From Ignavibacteriales bacterium (GTDB lineage Bacteria > Bacteroidota > Ignavibacteria > Ignavibacteriales > Ignavibacteriaceae): a DNA stretch of 64,000 bases. The notes below the pieces were generated by a model. That model saw nothing but the letters and a program-made list of their open reading frames with translations. It was not told the DNA's origin and ran no database searches. This document shows positions 55,560 to 64,000 of this stretch, one piece after another. Positions within the stretch are counted from its first letter, which is position 1; every line of letters begins with the position of its first letter. The position numbers were made by a program, and so were the translations under genes. The stretch is taken from the NCBI GenBank assembly GCA_020061465.1, contig JAGUYG010000064.1, positions 25,301 to 89,300 of the forward strand, in the 5' to 3' direction.

Positions 55560-56395
55560 ACCGCAACCTCAAATTTTATTTTAGGGTGGTGTTGATAATC
55601 AATCAATTCAAAATCTTCGAACAAAAGTTTATTTATAGGCTTATTTGCAATTTTCAATTTCGGCAGAGGGAAAGGCTGCCTTGTTAATTGTTCCTTAAGC
55701 CCTTCCAGGTGATCATATTTTGCATTTGCACTATCATTATCGGCTACATAAATGTGTGCATCGATTATTGTATGGGCAAACATTCCTACTTGTAAGCCAA
55801 CCTCCTGAGCAATTATGTACGTTAGAATTGAATAAGCAGCAAGATTGAAGGGAATTCCCAACGCAATATCACCCGAACGCTGTGTGAGATGACAATTTAA
55901 TTTTCCGTCGCTCACATTAAAAGCAAAGCTATAGTGACACGGAGGCAGCTTGCTCTTCGTAGCGTTTCCCGGCTCCCATGCAGTAACTACTAACCTGCGG
56001 CTATACGGTTTATTTCTCAATTCATCTATGACATATTTTATTTGATCGACTTCATTAACATGCCATTCACCGTTTTCATTTTTTTCGGCACTTGGAAAGT
56101 GTCGCCAGTAATAACCATAGGCAGTGTCAAGATTTCCCTCTTCATCCGCCCAGGCATTCCAAATTTTTGTATGCTGTCTCAGATTCCTGATGTGATCTTC
56201 ACCCGAAAGATACCAGAGTACTTCATGCAGCAAAGAATTCCACTCTATTTTTTTTGTGGTAAGAAGCGGAAATCCTTTTGTAAGATCTACCTTATAAAAT
56301 GCGGCAAAGACTGAGATTGTATCAATTCCCGTCCTTGAGGGTTTTCTTACGCCTTCATCCATAACGAGTTTTACTAGATCGAGATATTCCTTCAT
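55556..56395 (-). CDS. thyA: Thymidylate synthase
   Basis: Makes dTMP from dUMP with methylene-tetrahydrofolate. The catalytic Cys is in LPPCHYSF (residue 153 from this start), and RSGDIALGIPFN and DAHIY are in place. At 279 residues it is full length. I start at ATG 56395 with AAAAGG eight bases upstream; the open frame begins two codons earlier at a TTG with a worse site. Confidence 0.97.
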   Translation of the reverse strand: MKEYLDLVKLVMDEGVRKPSRTGIDTISVFAAFYKVDLTKGFPLLTTKKIEWNSLLHEVLWYLSGEDHIRNLRQHTKIWNAWADEEGNLDTAYGYYWRHFPSAEKNENGEWHVNEVDQIKYVIDELRNKPYSRRLVVTAWEPGNATKSKLPPCHYSFAFNVSDGKLNCHLTQRSGDIALGIPFNLAAYSILTYIIAQEVGLQVGMFAHTIIDAHIYVADNDSANAKYDHLEGLKEQLTRQPFPLPKLKIANKPINKLLFEDFELIDYQHHPKIKFEVAV

Positions 56396-57001
56396 TAACA
56401 AAACCTTTTAAAAAGAATTTAGGTGAATTTATTTACTAATTTACTAAAAAATGCCGAAGTGAAAAATCTCAAAATGTGTAAGTGAAGAGGAAAATAAAAG
56501 CACTAGCTTAATATTTGTAACTCAGCATCAATTGAAGATGGTATTTGAACAATAATAAATCAAAATGTTTACGAATTTAGTGTTCGTGAATTTTAAAGCA
56601 TGCTCCGTGATTACTAAAATAAAAGATAACCTTTAGTAGGTTTATGAGTTATAATAATCATCATAACTCCGCTAACGATCTAAAGGATTGCATAATAGCT
56701 TTTTCAAACTTAATTTATTTATGACGATAAATGTTATCCTTATCAATAAGTTTAATTATATTCATTAATTTACAATATACAAGAAGATGCAGAAATTGTT
56801 AAAAGTTGAATATACCTATTTATTTGAAGTGATGGGGGAAAAAATTTCTTAAGAAACTGAAAAGTTCAGCGAGAACTGTTGTAGAGAGCTTATCTATTTA
56901 TCCTTAGCAATGACCTAAATATATTCACACAACACCTAATGAATAACTGATTTTACATGAATGATAAAAATATTTATTCTAAACTTGGGAGCACAATAGA
57001 A
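56396..57001. other. Gene-free region
   Basis: About 600 bp between the second glycan locus and thyA with no coding frame and no recognisable RNA gene. A 7-bp inverted repeat lies at 56646-56652 and 56663-56669 (GAGTTAT, ATAACTC). It must hold the promoter of the thyA-folA-mutL run. Nothing else is supported. Confidence 0.5.
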
Positions 57002-58039
57002 CTAAATATCCTTTTGAAGTAAAAATTGCTGCAGTTCCCTCATTATTTTGTCAACATCAACTCCACCACTTCCCTCAAAATCGCAGGTTTTTGGATTGCC
57101 GGAACAGATAAAGCTGCAGTAGTTTTCATCCGGCTCGATTATTCGCGCATTATTTCCTAATGGTCCCCATAATTTTGGTGAGCAGGCAGTTAACGGACAA
57201 AAGAGTGAAATCGTCGGTATTTTCAAAGTGGCTGCTATATGCATCGGTCCAGTGCTGGCAGAAATCAGAACATCCAATGCTGAAATATTAACAATTGCAC
57301 TTCTTAAATTATTGTTTACATTCGGAAAGGATACATTTTTTATTTCAATAATTTCTTCAGGCGGATTATTATCGGTAACTAAAAGACTCACCTCCGGTAA
57401 GTGCATAATTTTATCTATCAATTGCTTATATTTTAAAACGGAAAGATTCGGCGCTGAATTTCCGCTTTTTACGTGCACACCTATCATAAATTTCTTCCCC
57501 TGCAAATATTTATTTCGCAGGTCATTCTTTAAGTTTTTTTCTTCTTCAGTCAAATAAATTTCGGGATAAATTGATTGAGGCTGTATTCCGATTTTTCTCA
57601 ACATATCTAAACAATAATCCGCTTCATGTCTTAACGGCTGATACTTTCGGCGGTAAACGTTTTTAACATTGGTTAAAAATTGATAGAACTTTTGCCCCAC
57701 ACCTATTCGATACTTAATTCCGGCAAGAAACAACAGCCAATTTATTTTTTCGTTTGGAAGCAGCATAAAAGCATAATCAAAATTATATGACTTAATTTCC
57801 TTAAGCAGTTCAGTCATCTTCTTAGGTATGTTATTTTCAGGATGTTCTAAAGTTAAAATTGAATTTATACAAGGGTTGTGGATGTAAATATCTTTAGTAT
57901 AATTTCGTACCATCACCGCTACGAAACTACCGGGATATATACCTTTGATTTCGCGGGGTATGGGAGTAGACAACACCACATCCCCTATTCTATCCGGTCG
58001 TACTATTAAAAATCTTTTACCTTGCGCAAAGTTTTGCAT
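57002..58039 (-). CDS. Family 9 (heptosyltransferase-like) glycosyltransferase
   Basis: A 345-residue GT-B enzyme. RFLIVRPDRIGDVVLSTPI opens it, and ISASTGPMHIAATLKIPTISLFCP is the donor site of the WaaF/WaaC family, followed by a Cys-bearing tail (YCSFICSGNPKTCDF). It lies at the start of the second glycan locus, divergent from the next gene. Sequence cannot separate a lipid A-core role from a role in another glycan. Confidence 0.85.
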   Translation of the reverse strand: MQNFAQGKRFLIVRPDRIGDVVLSTPIPREIKGIYPGSFVAVMVRNYTKDIYIHNPCINSILTLEHPENNIPKKMTELLKEIKSYNFDYAFMLLPNEKINWLLFLAGIKYRIGVGQKFYQFLTNVKNVYRRKYQPLRHEADYCLDMLRKIGIQPQSIYPEIYLTEEEKNLKNDLRNKYLQGKKFMIGVHVKSGNSAPNLSVLKYKQLIDKIMHLPEVSLLVTDNNPPEEIIEIKNVSFPNVNNNLRSAIVNISALDVLISASTGPMHIAATLKIPTISLFCPLTACSPKLWGPLGNNARIIEPDENYCSFICSGNPKTCDFEGSGGVDVDKIMRELQQFLLQKDI

Positions 58040-58108
58040 TGAATAAGTTTGTCCTTCGATTATTTCGAGTTGTATAGATTATTTCAAAAATCATTAGATT
58101 TAAAAGCG

Positions 58109-59245
58109 ATGAAAAAAATTGCAATATTAACATCCGGGCATCCGCCGTTCGACGATCGAATTTATTGGAAATTCGGTCGCTCACTCTCTGATGCAGGTTA
58201 TCCTGTTACGATTATCTGTTCAACACAGCAGTTAAATTTTCAAAATGACAATGTATCAATAATCGGTTTTAGCGATAAAAACTTAGACAAAAGGAATAAG
58301 ATTTACAAGTTTTACGATTTGCTTAAAACTATTAGTCCGGATATAATCATTTGCGCGGAACCGCTTAGTGTAATTCCTTCTGCTAGATATAAGAGAAATA
58401 ACCGGCGACATTGTAAAATCATTTTAGACATTACTGAGTGGTATCCTGAAAACGTAACACAGAAATTAAAGGGAGTTAAAAAATTTGTTAATTACATTCT
58501 ATTATTCCTTTTGAACATCGCCGCAGCAAATTTAGCCGATCATCTTATTATAGGTGAAATAAGTAAAAGAAGAAGATATGATATTATCGCACCGTTCAAA
58601 TCCAAAACAATCATTGGCTACTTTCCCGTATTGCGTTATTTTTCTTATCAGCCGCCAAAATTTGACGGGAAGAATCTAACACTTTGCTACGCCGGTGTTC
58701 TCAACTTTAAAAGAGGAATTATAACTTTGTTAGAAGCAGCAAAGCACCTTGCGGACAATCATAAAGAATTAAATGTAAAATTAAAATTAATCGGAAAGTT
58801 CAATGAAGCTGAGGAAGAAAAGATATTTTTGAACGTGATTCAAGATATGGGACAATTAGAAATTAAAATGGTGAATTGGACCGGCTACGATCAAATATCT
58901 GATAATTTTTCGGACGTGGACATTTGTTTCGATCTGAGGGAACGCGATTTTATTTATAATAATTCTCTACCAATCAAAATTTTTGAATATATGGCAATGG
59001 GCAAACCGTTTATCTTTTCTGACATAAAACCTTTGAGAAAAGAAATAGATTGCAGCGGATTTGGCTTGCTGGTGAATCCTGATAATTTACGGGAGGTTAT
59101 ACTTGCCATCGAATTTTATTTGATAAATCCGCAACTCATGATCGAACATGGGAGAAATGGAAGAAAGGTTGTGGAAGAAAAACTAAATTGGGAAACCGAA
59201 TCCAAGAAATTATTATCACTAATCGAATCAATTCTTACTTCTTAA
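58109..59245 (+). CDS. Glycosyltransferase, GT4-like
   Basis: A GT-B type glycosyltransferase. From ATG 58109 it has 378 residues, opening KKIAILTSGHPPFDDRIYWK, with the donor-site part LPIKIFEYMAMGKPFIFSDI. A TTG at 58049 is in frame but would leave only 9 bp for the divergent promoters, so I prefer the ATG. It is the only plus-strand gene of this locus and is convergent with the Wzx-like gene; short TTCTTAATTCTTA repeats fill the 3-bp stop-to-stop boundary area. Confidence 0.8.
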   Translation: MKKIAILTSGHPPFDDRIYWKFGRSLSDAGYPVTIICSTQQLNFQNDNVSIIGFSDKNLDKRNKIYKFYDLLKTISPDIIICAEPLSVIPSARYKRNNRRHCKIILDITEWYPENVTQKLKGVKKFVNYILLFLLNIAAANLADHLIIGEISKRRRYDIIAPFKSKTIIGYFPVLRYFSYQPPKFDGKNLTLCYAGVLNFKRGIITLLEAAKHLADNHKELNVKLKLIGKFNEAEEEKIFLNVIQDMGQLEIKMVNWTGYDQISDNFSDVDICFDLRERDFIYNNSLPIKIFEYMAMGKPFIFSDIKPLRKEIDCSGFGLLVNPDNLREVILAIEFYLINPQLMIEHGRNGRKVVEEKLNWETESKKLLSLIESILTS

Positions 59246-59248
59246 TTC

Positions 59249-60679
59249 TTATTTCTTAATTCTTAATACTTCTCTCATTCTCAACCTCAGTACCTTTAAT
59301 ATGATAACCAGATAACCAGCCGTAAATAGTAAATCAAGGAAAATATTTGTAAAGATCATTCCAATTGTTAATAAACATAATGCACTAATCAGTATGACAA
59401 GCAAGTTTTGAAATTCATATTTAATCTTTACAGCTTTGATAGAAACGGAAATTAAATAAACCGCCGCAGCTAAAAAGCTTAAGGTAGTTGCCGCCGCCGC
59501 ACCCAATATTCCCAATTGAGGAATTAAAATAAAATTTAACGTGATATTGATTATGAATGCAGTGGAATCGGAAATTAGGAAATGATAGCTTTTACCTGAG
59601 ATATAAGGATAAACAGAGTATAATGAAGCAATCCCGCTGAAAATGTAGCCGCTTAATACAAATGGTAAAATTACTATTCCCGGTAAATAATCATTATTGA
59701 TCAAATGGCTGCCGAAAATTTTAATGCTGAACAAATCGTCGGTAAAAAAAGTGATGAGCAATAAAATTAATCCACTCAGTGCGGTTAGTTTATTCAGCGT
59801 TTGCCCGAAATGCTCTTTATAATTGCCGCTGTGAAATAAATTCATTGAATAAGGCGTCCAGGCTGTTCTGAATGATATTACGAACACATTCATAATCATT
59901 GCTATTTTGTATGAAAAACTATAAACACCTACCTCTTCTTTTCCTAAAAAGAAGTTTAGAATAAATCTATCCGCTACGTCAACTGCGGCAGCTAACATTC
60001 CACCGATAATGAATGGGAAAGCAAACCGGAAAAGTAAGAACAATAATTTACGATCGATGCTTAATATATAATTTGATTTTAACACAGGCAGCAGACTAAT
60101 AAATAAAAGCAGACTTGAAATCAATTGTGCAAGTAAAATTCCTTCTACCTGCATCTGCAAATAGTAAACGAATAAGACGTTCAGGATTAAATTTATTGCT
60201 GCATTTATAGATGAATACATCACAACTCTTGATGCGAACTCTTTTGTCTTTAATAGATGTAAGATAAAGTATGTGGATGTTTCAAACAGGAGACACAAAA
60301 AGATTAGACAAATCAGCTTAGCATACTCACCGCTTCCAAGAACCAGTTGAGATATTTCTCTCGATAGAAATAATGCAGCAGCCGTAACGATTAAGCCAAG
60401 AATTAAGACAAAATTAAACGCCGTAGAAAAAATTATTTTTCTTTTATTTTCATTTTTTTCTTCAAGATAATATTTCGAGAGTGCTGAATGTAAACCGAAT
60501 TGATAAATTACTGAAATAATAACGTACAAAGACATCAGCAGTGCATAGTTGCCAAAATCTTCTTTAGAGATATAGTTTGAATACAAAGGCAGCAGAAGGA
60601 AGCTGACTGAACGTATGAACAGATTTCCAAGTGTATACCATGCCGTTGAACCTGATAAGCTTTTTTTCTTCGACATCAA
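59249..60679 (-). CDS. Oligosaccharide flippase (Wzx-type, MATE/MOP superfamily)
   Basis: A 476-residue inner-membrane protein with about 12-14 helices, starting STAWYTLGNLFIRSVSFLLLPLYSNYIS, the usual Wzx opening. It moves lipid-linked glycan units across the inner membrane. It overlaps the upstream glycosyltransferase by 4 bp. It is a different family branch from the MurJ-like flippase of the first locus, which suggests two separate glycans. Confidence 0.85.
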   Translation of the reverse strand: MMSKKKSLSGSTAWYTLGNLFIRSVSFLLLPLYSNYISKEDFGNYALLMSLYVIISVIYQFGLHSALSKYYLEEKNENKRKIIFSTAFNFVLILGLIVTAAALFLSREISQLVLGSGEYAKLICLIFLCLLFETSTYFILHLLKTKEFASRVVMYSSINAAINLILNVLFVYYLQMQVEGILLAQLISSLLLFISLLPVLKSNYILSIDRKLLFLLFRFAFPFIIGGMLAAAVDVADRFILNFFLGKEEVGVYSFSYKIAMIMNVFVISFRTAWTPYSMNLFHSGNYKEHFGQTLNKLTALSGLILLLITFFTDDLFSIKIFGSHLINNDYLPGIVILPFVLSGYIFSGIASLYSVYPYISGKSYHFLISDSTAFIINITLNFILIPQLGILGAAAATTLSFLAAAVYLISVSIKAVKIKYEFQNLLVILISALCLLTIGMIFTNIFLDLLFTAGYLVIILKVLRLRMREVLRIKK

Positions 60680-61755
60680 ATTATGCCTCTTATCTTATAT
60701 AATTCCTTAAGCTTATTGTTCACCGATTCATAGTCATGATATTTTATTACCCATTGTTTCCCTTTAACACCGAGTTCTTTTCTATATTCTGCATCCTCAA
60801 TCAATTCCATAAGTTTATTATAGAGTTGTTCTGCATTGTTAGCAATTACAAAAGGATTTTCCGGAAGCCATGCTGCATATTCGTCTGTCATATTCGTTAT
60901 GGTCGGGATGCTCATCCCTAATGTTTCCAAGCCTGCTTTGCCGTAACCGGTACCGCCCATTGTTCCGCCGACCTGATCGATGCTAATATCTGCTTTACTC
61001 TTTATCATTAGAACATCACTTCTCTTCATGTTTTCAAGCAGTAAAAATTCAATCCCCTTTTCTTTTTTAATTTTTTCTATAACTTGTAGTATTAATTCCG
61101 TGCCCTTGAACTTTCGATTTGTCGGTGAATGGACAATGGTTACTTTTTCATTATCGATATTTGATTTCGTCGGAAGTTCAGATATGTCATACGGGTAGAA
61201 TAAATAATACAAATCTTTTTTAAGCGCCAGATGATCGTACTCTGAAGTAATATTTAGATCGCTCAATTCATCCATTTCTTTTATCAATCCTCTCACTCGA
61301 AGATCGCTTCCGTAATAACAACAAACTATTTTTTTCCCTTCTTTCTTCCATTGCTTCGCTAACAAGCTGTTTCTTAATAGATCTAATCCGGCATCGTAGT
61401 GCACTATCTCGAACTCATTCAAACGATATTCTTCAATTAAACGCCCTGCAATTTTTTTTCTGTTTTGATCGCTTAAATAAAAGTAGATTTGTTCAAAAAG
61501 ATTTTTTGGCTTGAAGACCGGTAACTCAACAGACGCAGTTGACTCTATGTATTCAACTTTTTTCATCCGCCAAAATTTAGCCAATTGAAAATTCGGAAGC
61601 GGAAGATTTAAGCAGATATCTTCAGGAAGATTATACGGATTTTTATGGTAGGTTATCAGCCTGGAAAAATCGCCGCATTGGTTGTGCATCTGAAAAAAGC
61701 TGTACGGCACTCCGGCAAAATTTTGAGGAGCCATGTGCAATATTTTCAGCATCAC
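60676..61755 (-). CDS. Glycosyltransferase, GT4-like
   Basis: A 359-residue GT-B type protein. The acceptor half begins ILHMAPQNFAGVPYSFFQMHNQ and the donor half has VHSPTNRKFKGTELILQ and GGTGYGKAGLETLGMS, with the late conserved Glu of EX7E-like spacing. It overlaps both neighbours by 4 bp, so FemAB-like, glycosyltransferase and flippase are made together. Confidence 0.78.
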   Translation of the reverse strand: MMLKILHMAPQNFAGVPYSFFQMHNQCGDFSRLITYHKNPYNLPEDICLNLPLPNFQLAKFWRMKKVEYIESTASVELPVFKPKNLFEQIYFYLSDQNRKKIAGRLIEEYRLNEFEIVHYDAGLDLLRNSLLAKQWKKEGKKIVCCYYGSDLRVRGLIKEMDELSDLNITSEYDHLALKKDLYYLFYPYDISELPTKSNIDNEKVTIVHSPTNRKFKGTELILQVIEKIKKEKGIEFLLLENMKRSDVLMIKSKADISIDQVGGTMGGTGYGKAGLETLGMSIPTITNMTDEYAAWLPENPFVIANNAEQLYNKLMELIEDAEYRKELGVKGKQWVIKYHDYESVNNKLKELYKIRGII

Positions 61756-62720
61756 AAATCTTTTATAAATGTATCTCTAAAGATTCCTCTTGCACCGAAA
61801 TTTTCTTTGAATCTGCCCAAACCCCAGTTGGGATCCATATTCACAGTAAAAATTCCGAAATCTAAAAAACGAAAACCTTCATCGGATGAACGCTTCATTA
61901 TTTCATAAAAAAGCAGATTAACTGCGCGGTATTCCTGATATGCTTCATCATGGCTGATATAGAACGCAAGTACAACTTTATCGTTAGCACTGAAATTGCA
62001 CACACCGGCAATGAGCTTCTCTCCAAGAAAGGCACCCCATAGGCGAATTTTACCGGGGAACATTTTTTTTAATTTTATTAATTCGGGTAGAGAGTGGGTT
62101 GGCGTAACATTATGCCGCAGCTTCAAATTCTTTTTTAAAATCTCATAATACTCTTCGAACCTTTCACATTCGGCTATTTCCACACCCAGCTTAACTGCTT
62201 TTTTAACGGCAGTACGTGCTTCAGATCTAAATGTAGAAAGGAGTTTTTCTTTTTCGATGTCAAGCTGAACCACACTCGATACTTCTCGTTTCAAGTACTC
62301 AAAACCATTCTTTACTAATGCAAAATCAATGTAGTTGGAATACTTGGATTGATATATAATCGGTGGGATTGTTAACTGTATTCTTCTGCATTTCATTTGC
62401 TGAGCATAATCTGTAAGCGCTTCAACCATTTCAAATGCTTCTTTTAGATTTAGATTCGATTTATAAATAAATCCCCCATAAGATGCGCCGCCGTGTGAAG
62501 AAAGTATCTTCTTCCCTTCCCTCTCGATTATCGCAGCAGGAAATACAGCAAATAAATTATCATTCTTACGAAAAATAACGGATGCATCTTGATATTTATT
62601 TTTTGGATGGTATGCTAAAAATTGCCGCTTATGAAAAATGGTTCCATTGTCAGATTCATCAATAAATGAATCCCAATCGGAATCGAAAAGGTTTGAATTT
62701 TTTAGAGGTATAAGTTCCAT
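61752..62720 (-). CDS. FemAB-like GNAT-superfamily transferase
   Basis: A 322-residue protein with two GNAT-like halves. SHGGASYGGF and the RSEARTAVKKAVKLGVEI stretch are FemAB-type; the C-terminal half has GKIRLWGAFLGEKLIAGVCNF and a YREYRAVN-like helix. FemAB enzymes add amino acids to lipid II or, in some glycan loci, to sugars. Its overlap with a glycosyltransferase and a flippase argues that it modifies the polysaccharide. The donor and acceptor are unknown. Confidence 0.78.
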   Translation of the reverse strand: MELIPLKNSNLFDSDWDSFIDESDNGTIFHKRQFLAYHPKNKYQDASVIFRKNDNLFAVFPAAIIEREGKKILSSHGGASYGGFIYKSNLNLKEAFEMVEALTDYAQQMKCRRIQLTIPPIIYQSKYSNYIDFALVKNGFEYLKREVSSVVQLDIEKEKLLSTFRSEARTAVKKAVKLGVEIAECERFEEYYEILKKNLKLRHNVTPTHSLPELIKLKKMFPGKIRLWGAFLGEKLIAGVCNFSANDKVVLAFYISHDEAYQEYRAVNLLFYEIMKRSSDEGFRFLDFGIFTVNMDPNWGLGRFKENFGARGIFRDTFIKDL

Positions 62721-62793
62721 TAAATTAAAAACGTTTAAGGTGTTGGTTTAAAATAGAAAGCGGGAGCGTTACTTGAAAGCTGAATTCGTTTTC

Positions 62794-63702
62794 TTAAAAC
62801 AAAAAATTTAATGAAAGCGAATGACCGCTTCCCAATCCGAACCTGAATGGAGAAAGCGCATAATCGAATCGTAAATTTCCCCACATCAAGCCTACTCCGC
62901 CTGTAAAATTTCTTGCTTCGAAACCGGATTGATACCCGCCGCGTATTGCAATTATGTTGTTATATTTTATTTCTGTTCCGAAGTTTAAATGCAAATTATC
63001 AGCGGCAGTATATTTAAGAAGCTCGGCAGCTATATTTAATCCCAAATTCGATTCGATAAAATCGATGGCGTATAATCCTCCTAATCTAATTTCCGTAGGC
63101 AGTTTTGTCGCTTCTTTTCTCAATTCACTCAACTTCCCGATGTTCTTGATAACAGCCGCCGCTGTTAATCCTTTTAAAGGAGTTTTGTAAGCAATACCAA
63201 AATCCAATCCGTATCCCGATGCTTCATCGGCGAATAATCCTTCATACAAATATTTAACTGAAGTGCCGAAACTGATTTCATCAGTAATAAAAAATCCGGT
63301 GGATATGCTGCCGAAAAAGTAGTTAGCATTAAACTTTGATTCGGCTTCGCCCGGTCTAGTTCTAACTTCAATATCGCTTATTGTGGTAACATTAAATCCG
63401 AAAGCAATTGGCAATCCGAATAGATAGGTTTGAACGCCTAAAAGCTCGCTTCGAATATCCTGTATCCACTCATTGTGCATAAACATAATTTCCGAATTTT
63501 CTTTACCAGCCAATTTTGCGGGATTGTAGAACAGCGATGTTACTTCATCCGAAGCCGAAGCTCCGGCATCACCCATTGCGATATTTCTTGCACCAAATCC
63601 TAACTTAAGAAAAGATAATCCGCTGTTGCCCGCAGATTGAGCAAACGCAATACTATTTAAAAGAATTAACACTAACACAATGCGATTAATTATTTTATTC
63701 AA
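62794..63702 (-). CDS. PorV/PorQ-family outer-membrane barrel
   Basis: A 302-residue outer-membrane beta-barrel with signal peptide 1-22 (SIAFAQ). It has the family opening GLSFLKLGFGARNIAMGDAGAS and FYNPAKLAG, then repeated amphipathic strands ending in an aromatic SLNFLF. PorV-type proteins shuttle T9SS cargo to the attachment complex; PorQ-type relatives also occur. It fits with the two sorting-domain proteins in this window. It lies 73 bp upstream of the FemAB-like gene on the same strand. Confidence 0.85.
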   Translation of the reverse strand: MNKIINRIVLVLILLNSIAFAQSAGNSGLSFLKLGFGARNIAMGDAGASASDEVTSLFYNPAKLAGKENSEIMFMHNEWIQDIRSELLGVQTYLFGLPIAFGFNVTTISDIEVRTRPGEAESKFNANYFFGSISTGFFITDEISFGTSVKYLYEGLFADEASGYGLDFGIAYKTPLKGLTAAAVIKNIGKLSELRKEATKLPTEIRLGGLYAIDFIESNLGLNIAAELLKYTAADNLHLNFGTEIKYNNIIAIRGGYQSGFEARNFTGGVGLMWGNLRFDYALSPFRFGLGSGHSLSLNFLF

Positions 63703-64000
63703 CTTATTTCTCTTATTTAATTTTACAATAAAAATGTTATGCTCGAAGATTATTAAATATATTAAGTCTCCTTACCAAAAATTTGAATTACGTTATGCAT
63801 TGCTGATTTTATATCGGAACAGAGTTATCCGAATTCGTTAATTCGATTATATGAATTTATTTGAAACTACTAGCGTAGAGACGGGGTAACTTGTCCCGAC
63901 TTGTCGCATAGGCGTCAACTTAATTTTTGAATTAACTGATTATAATTCATTCTATCTTTCCTTTGCTCATAAGTGCAAAAATAGAGTATTTGTTTATCTA
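63703..64000. other. Window end, no gene seen
   Basis: About 300 bp without a coding frame. It holds the second copy of the GTAGAGACGGGG repeat at 63875-63897 and probably the promoter of the PorV/PorQ-family gene. Confidence 0.5.
63875..63897. repeat. Second copy of the GTAGAGACGGGG palindrome family
   Basis: GTAGAGACGGGG (63875-63886) is identical to 12 bases at 615-626. Its other arm, TCCCGAC, lies a few bases on but is degenerate and not a perfect partner. This copy looks more decayed than the one at 614-643. Confidence 0.5.

Overview
The window looks like a chromosomal segment of an AT-rich, free-living Gram-negative bacterium of the Bacteroidota/Chlorobi side of the tree. My best guess is the Ignavibacteria. 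The reasons are two secreted proteins with type IX secretion (T9SS) C-terminal sorting domains, a PorV/PorQ-family outer-membrane barrel, signal peptides ending in AQ, many TTG starts, and gene families common in that lineage. This is inference from family content; no rRNA is present to confirm it. I see no prophage, insertion sequence or CRISPR array.

Layout. 1-935 has no intact gene, but it holds the C-terminal half of a YafQ-type toxin gene and two palindromic repeats. 936-10118 (minus strand) carries tRNA-Phe with its terminator, a cyclic-2,3-diphosphoglycerate-synthetase-like P-loop protein, glmS, and a 1909-residue gingipain-family (C25) protease with a T9SS sorting domain. 10486-25975 (minus) is a nearly complete Wzx/Wzy-type exopolysaccharide locus: Wza-like export channel, Wzz-like chain-length protein without kinase, UDP-glucuronate decarboxylase, MurJ-type flippase, polymerase/ligase, several glycosyltransferases, a sugar aminotransferase, the initiating phosphoglycosyltransferase and a Wzi-like barrel. 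ftsX overlaps its first gene. 26106-31571 (minus) holds two tandem lipoproteins that look like paralogues, a single-chain restriction-modification enzyme, recR and ybaB.

31883-43421 (plus) runs from a degenerate PurC-like gene through psd, pssA, purS, purQ, tatA, gatA, sucD (with an unusual lysine-rich tail) and ndk to a VIT/VWA T9SS cargo, a NamZ-family muramidase and a lipoprotein. 43424-48485 (minus) carries a LOG-family protein, an NfeD protease, ribBA, yajC and tgt. A 134-bp imperfect inverted repeat sits directly against the tgt start. 48994-56395 (minus) is a tightly packed run, thyA-folA-mutL-icmA-ubiA-like-CNNM-DCC. The mutase in it has isobutyryl-CoA-mutase rather than methylmalonyl-CoA-mutase specificity residues. 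57002-63702 is a second surface-glycan locus (GT9, GT4, Wzx, GT4, FemAB-like) ending at a PorV/PorQ-like barrel.

How the genes work together: GlmS feeds amino-sugar precursors, the two glycan loci build and export surface polysaccharide, and the T9SS-type proteins are surface or secreted products. The rest is nucleotide, phospholipid, cofactor and repair housekeeping. The observations most worth following are the PurC-like degenerate gene, the SucD tail, the IcmA identity, the dispersed palindromes (one of which distorts the tgt start), the ATT-start lipoprotein pair, and the toxin remnant.
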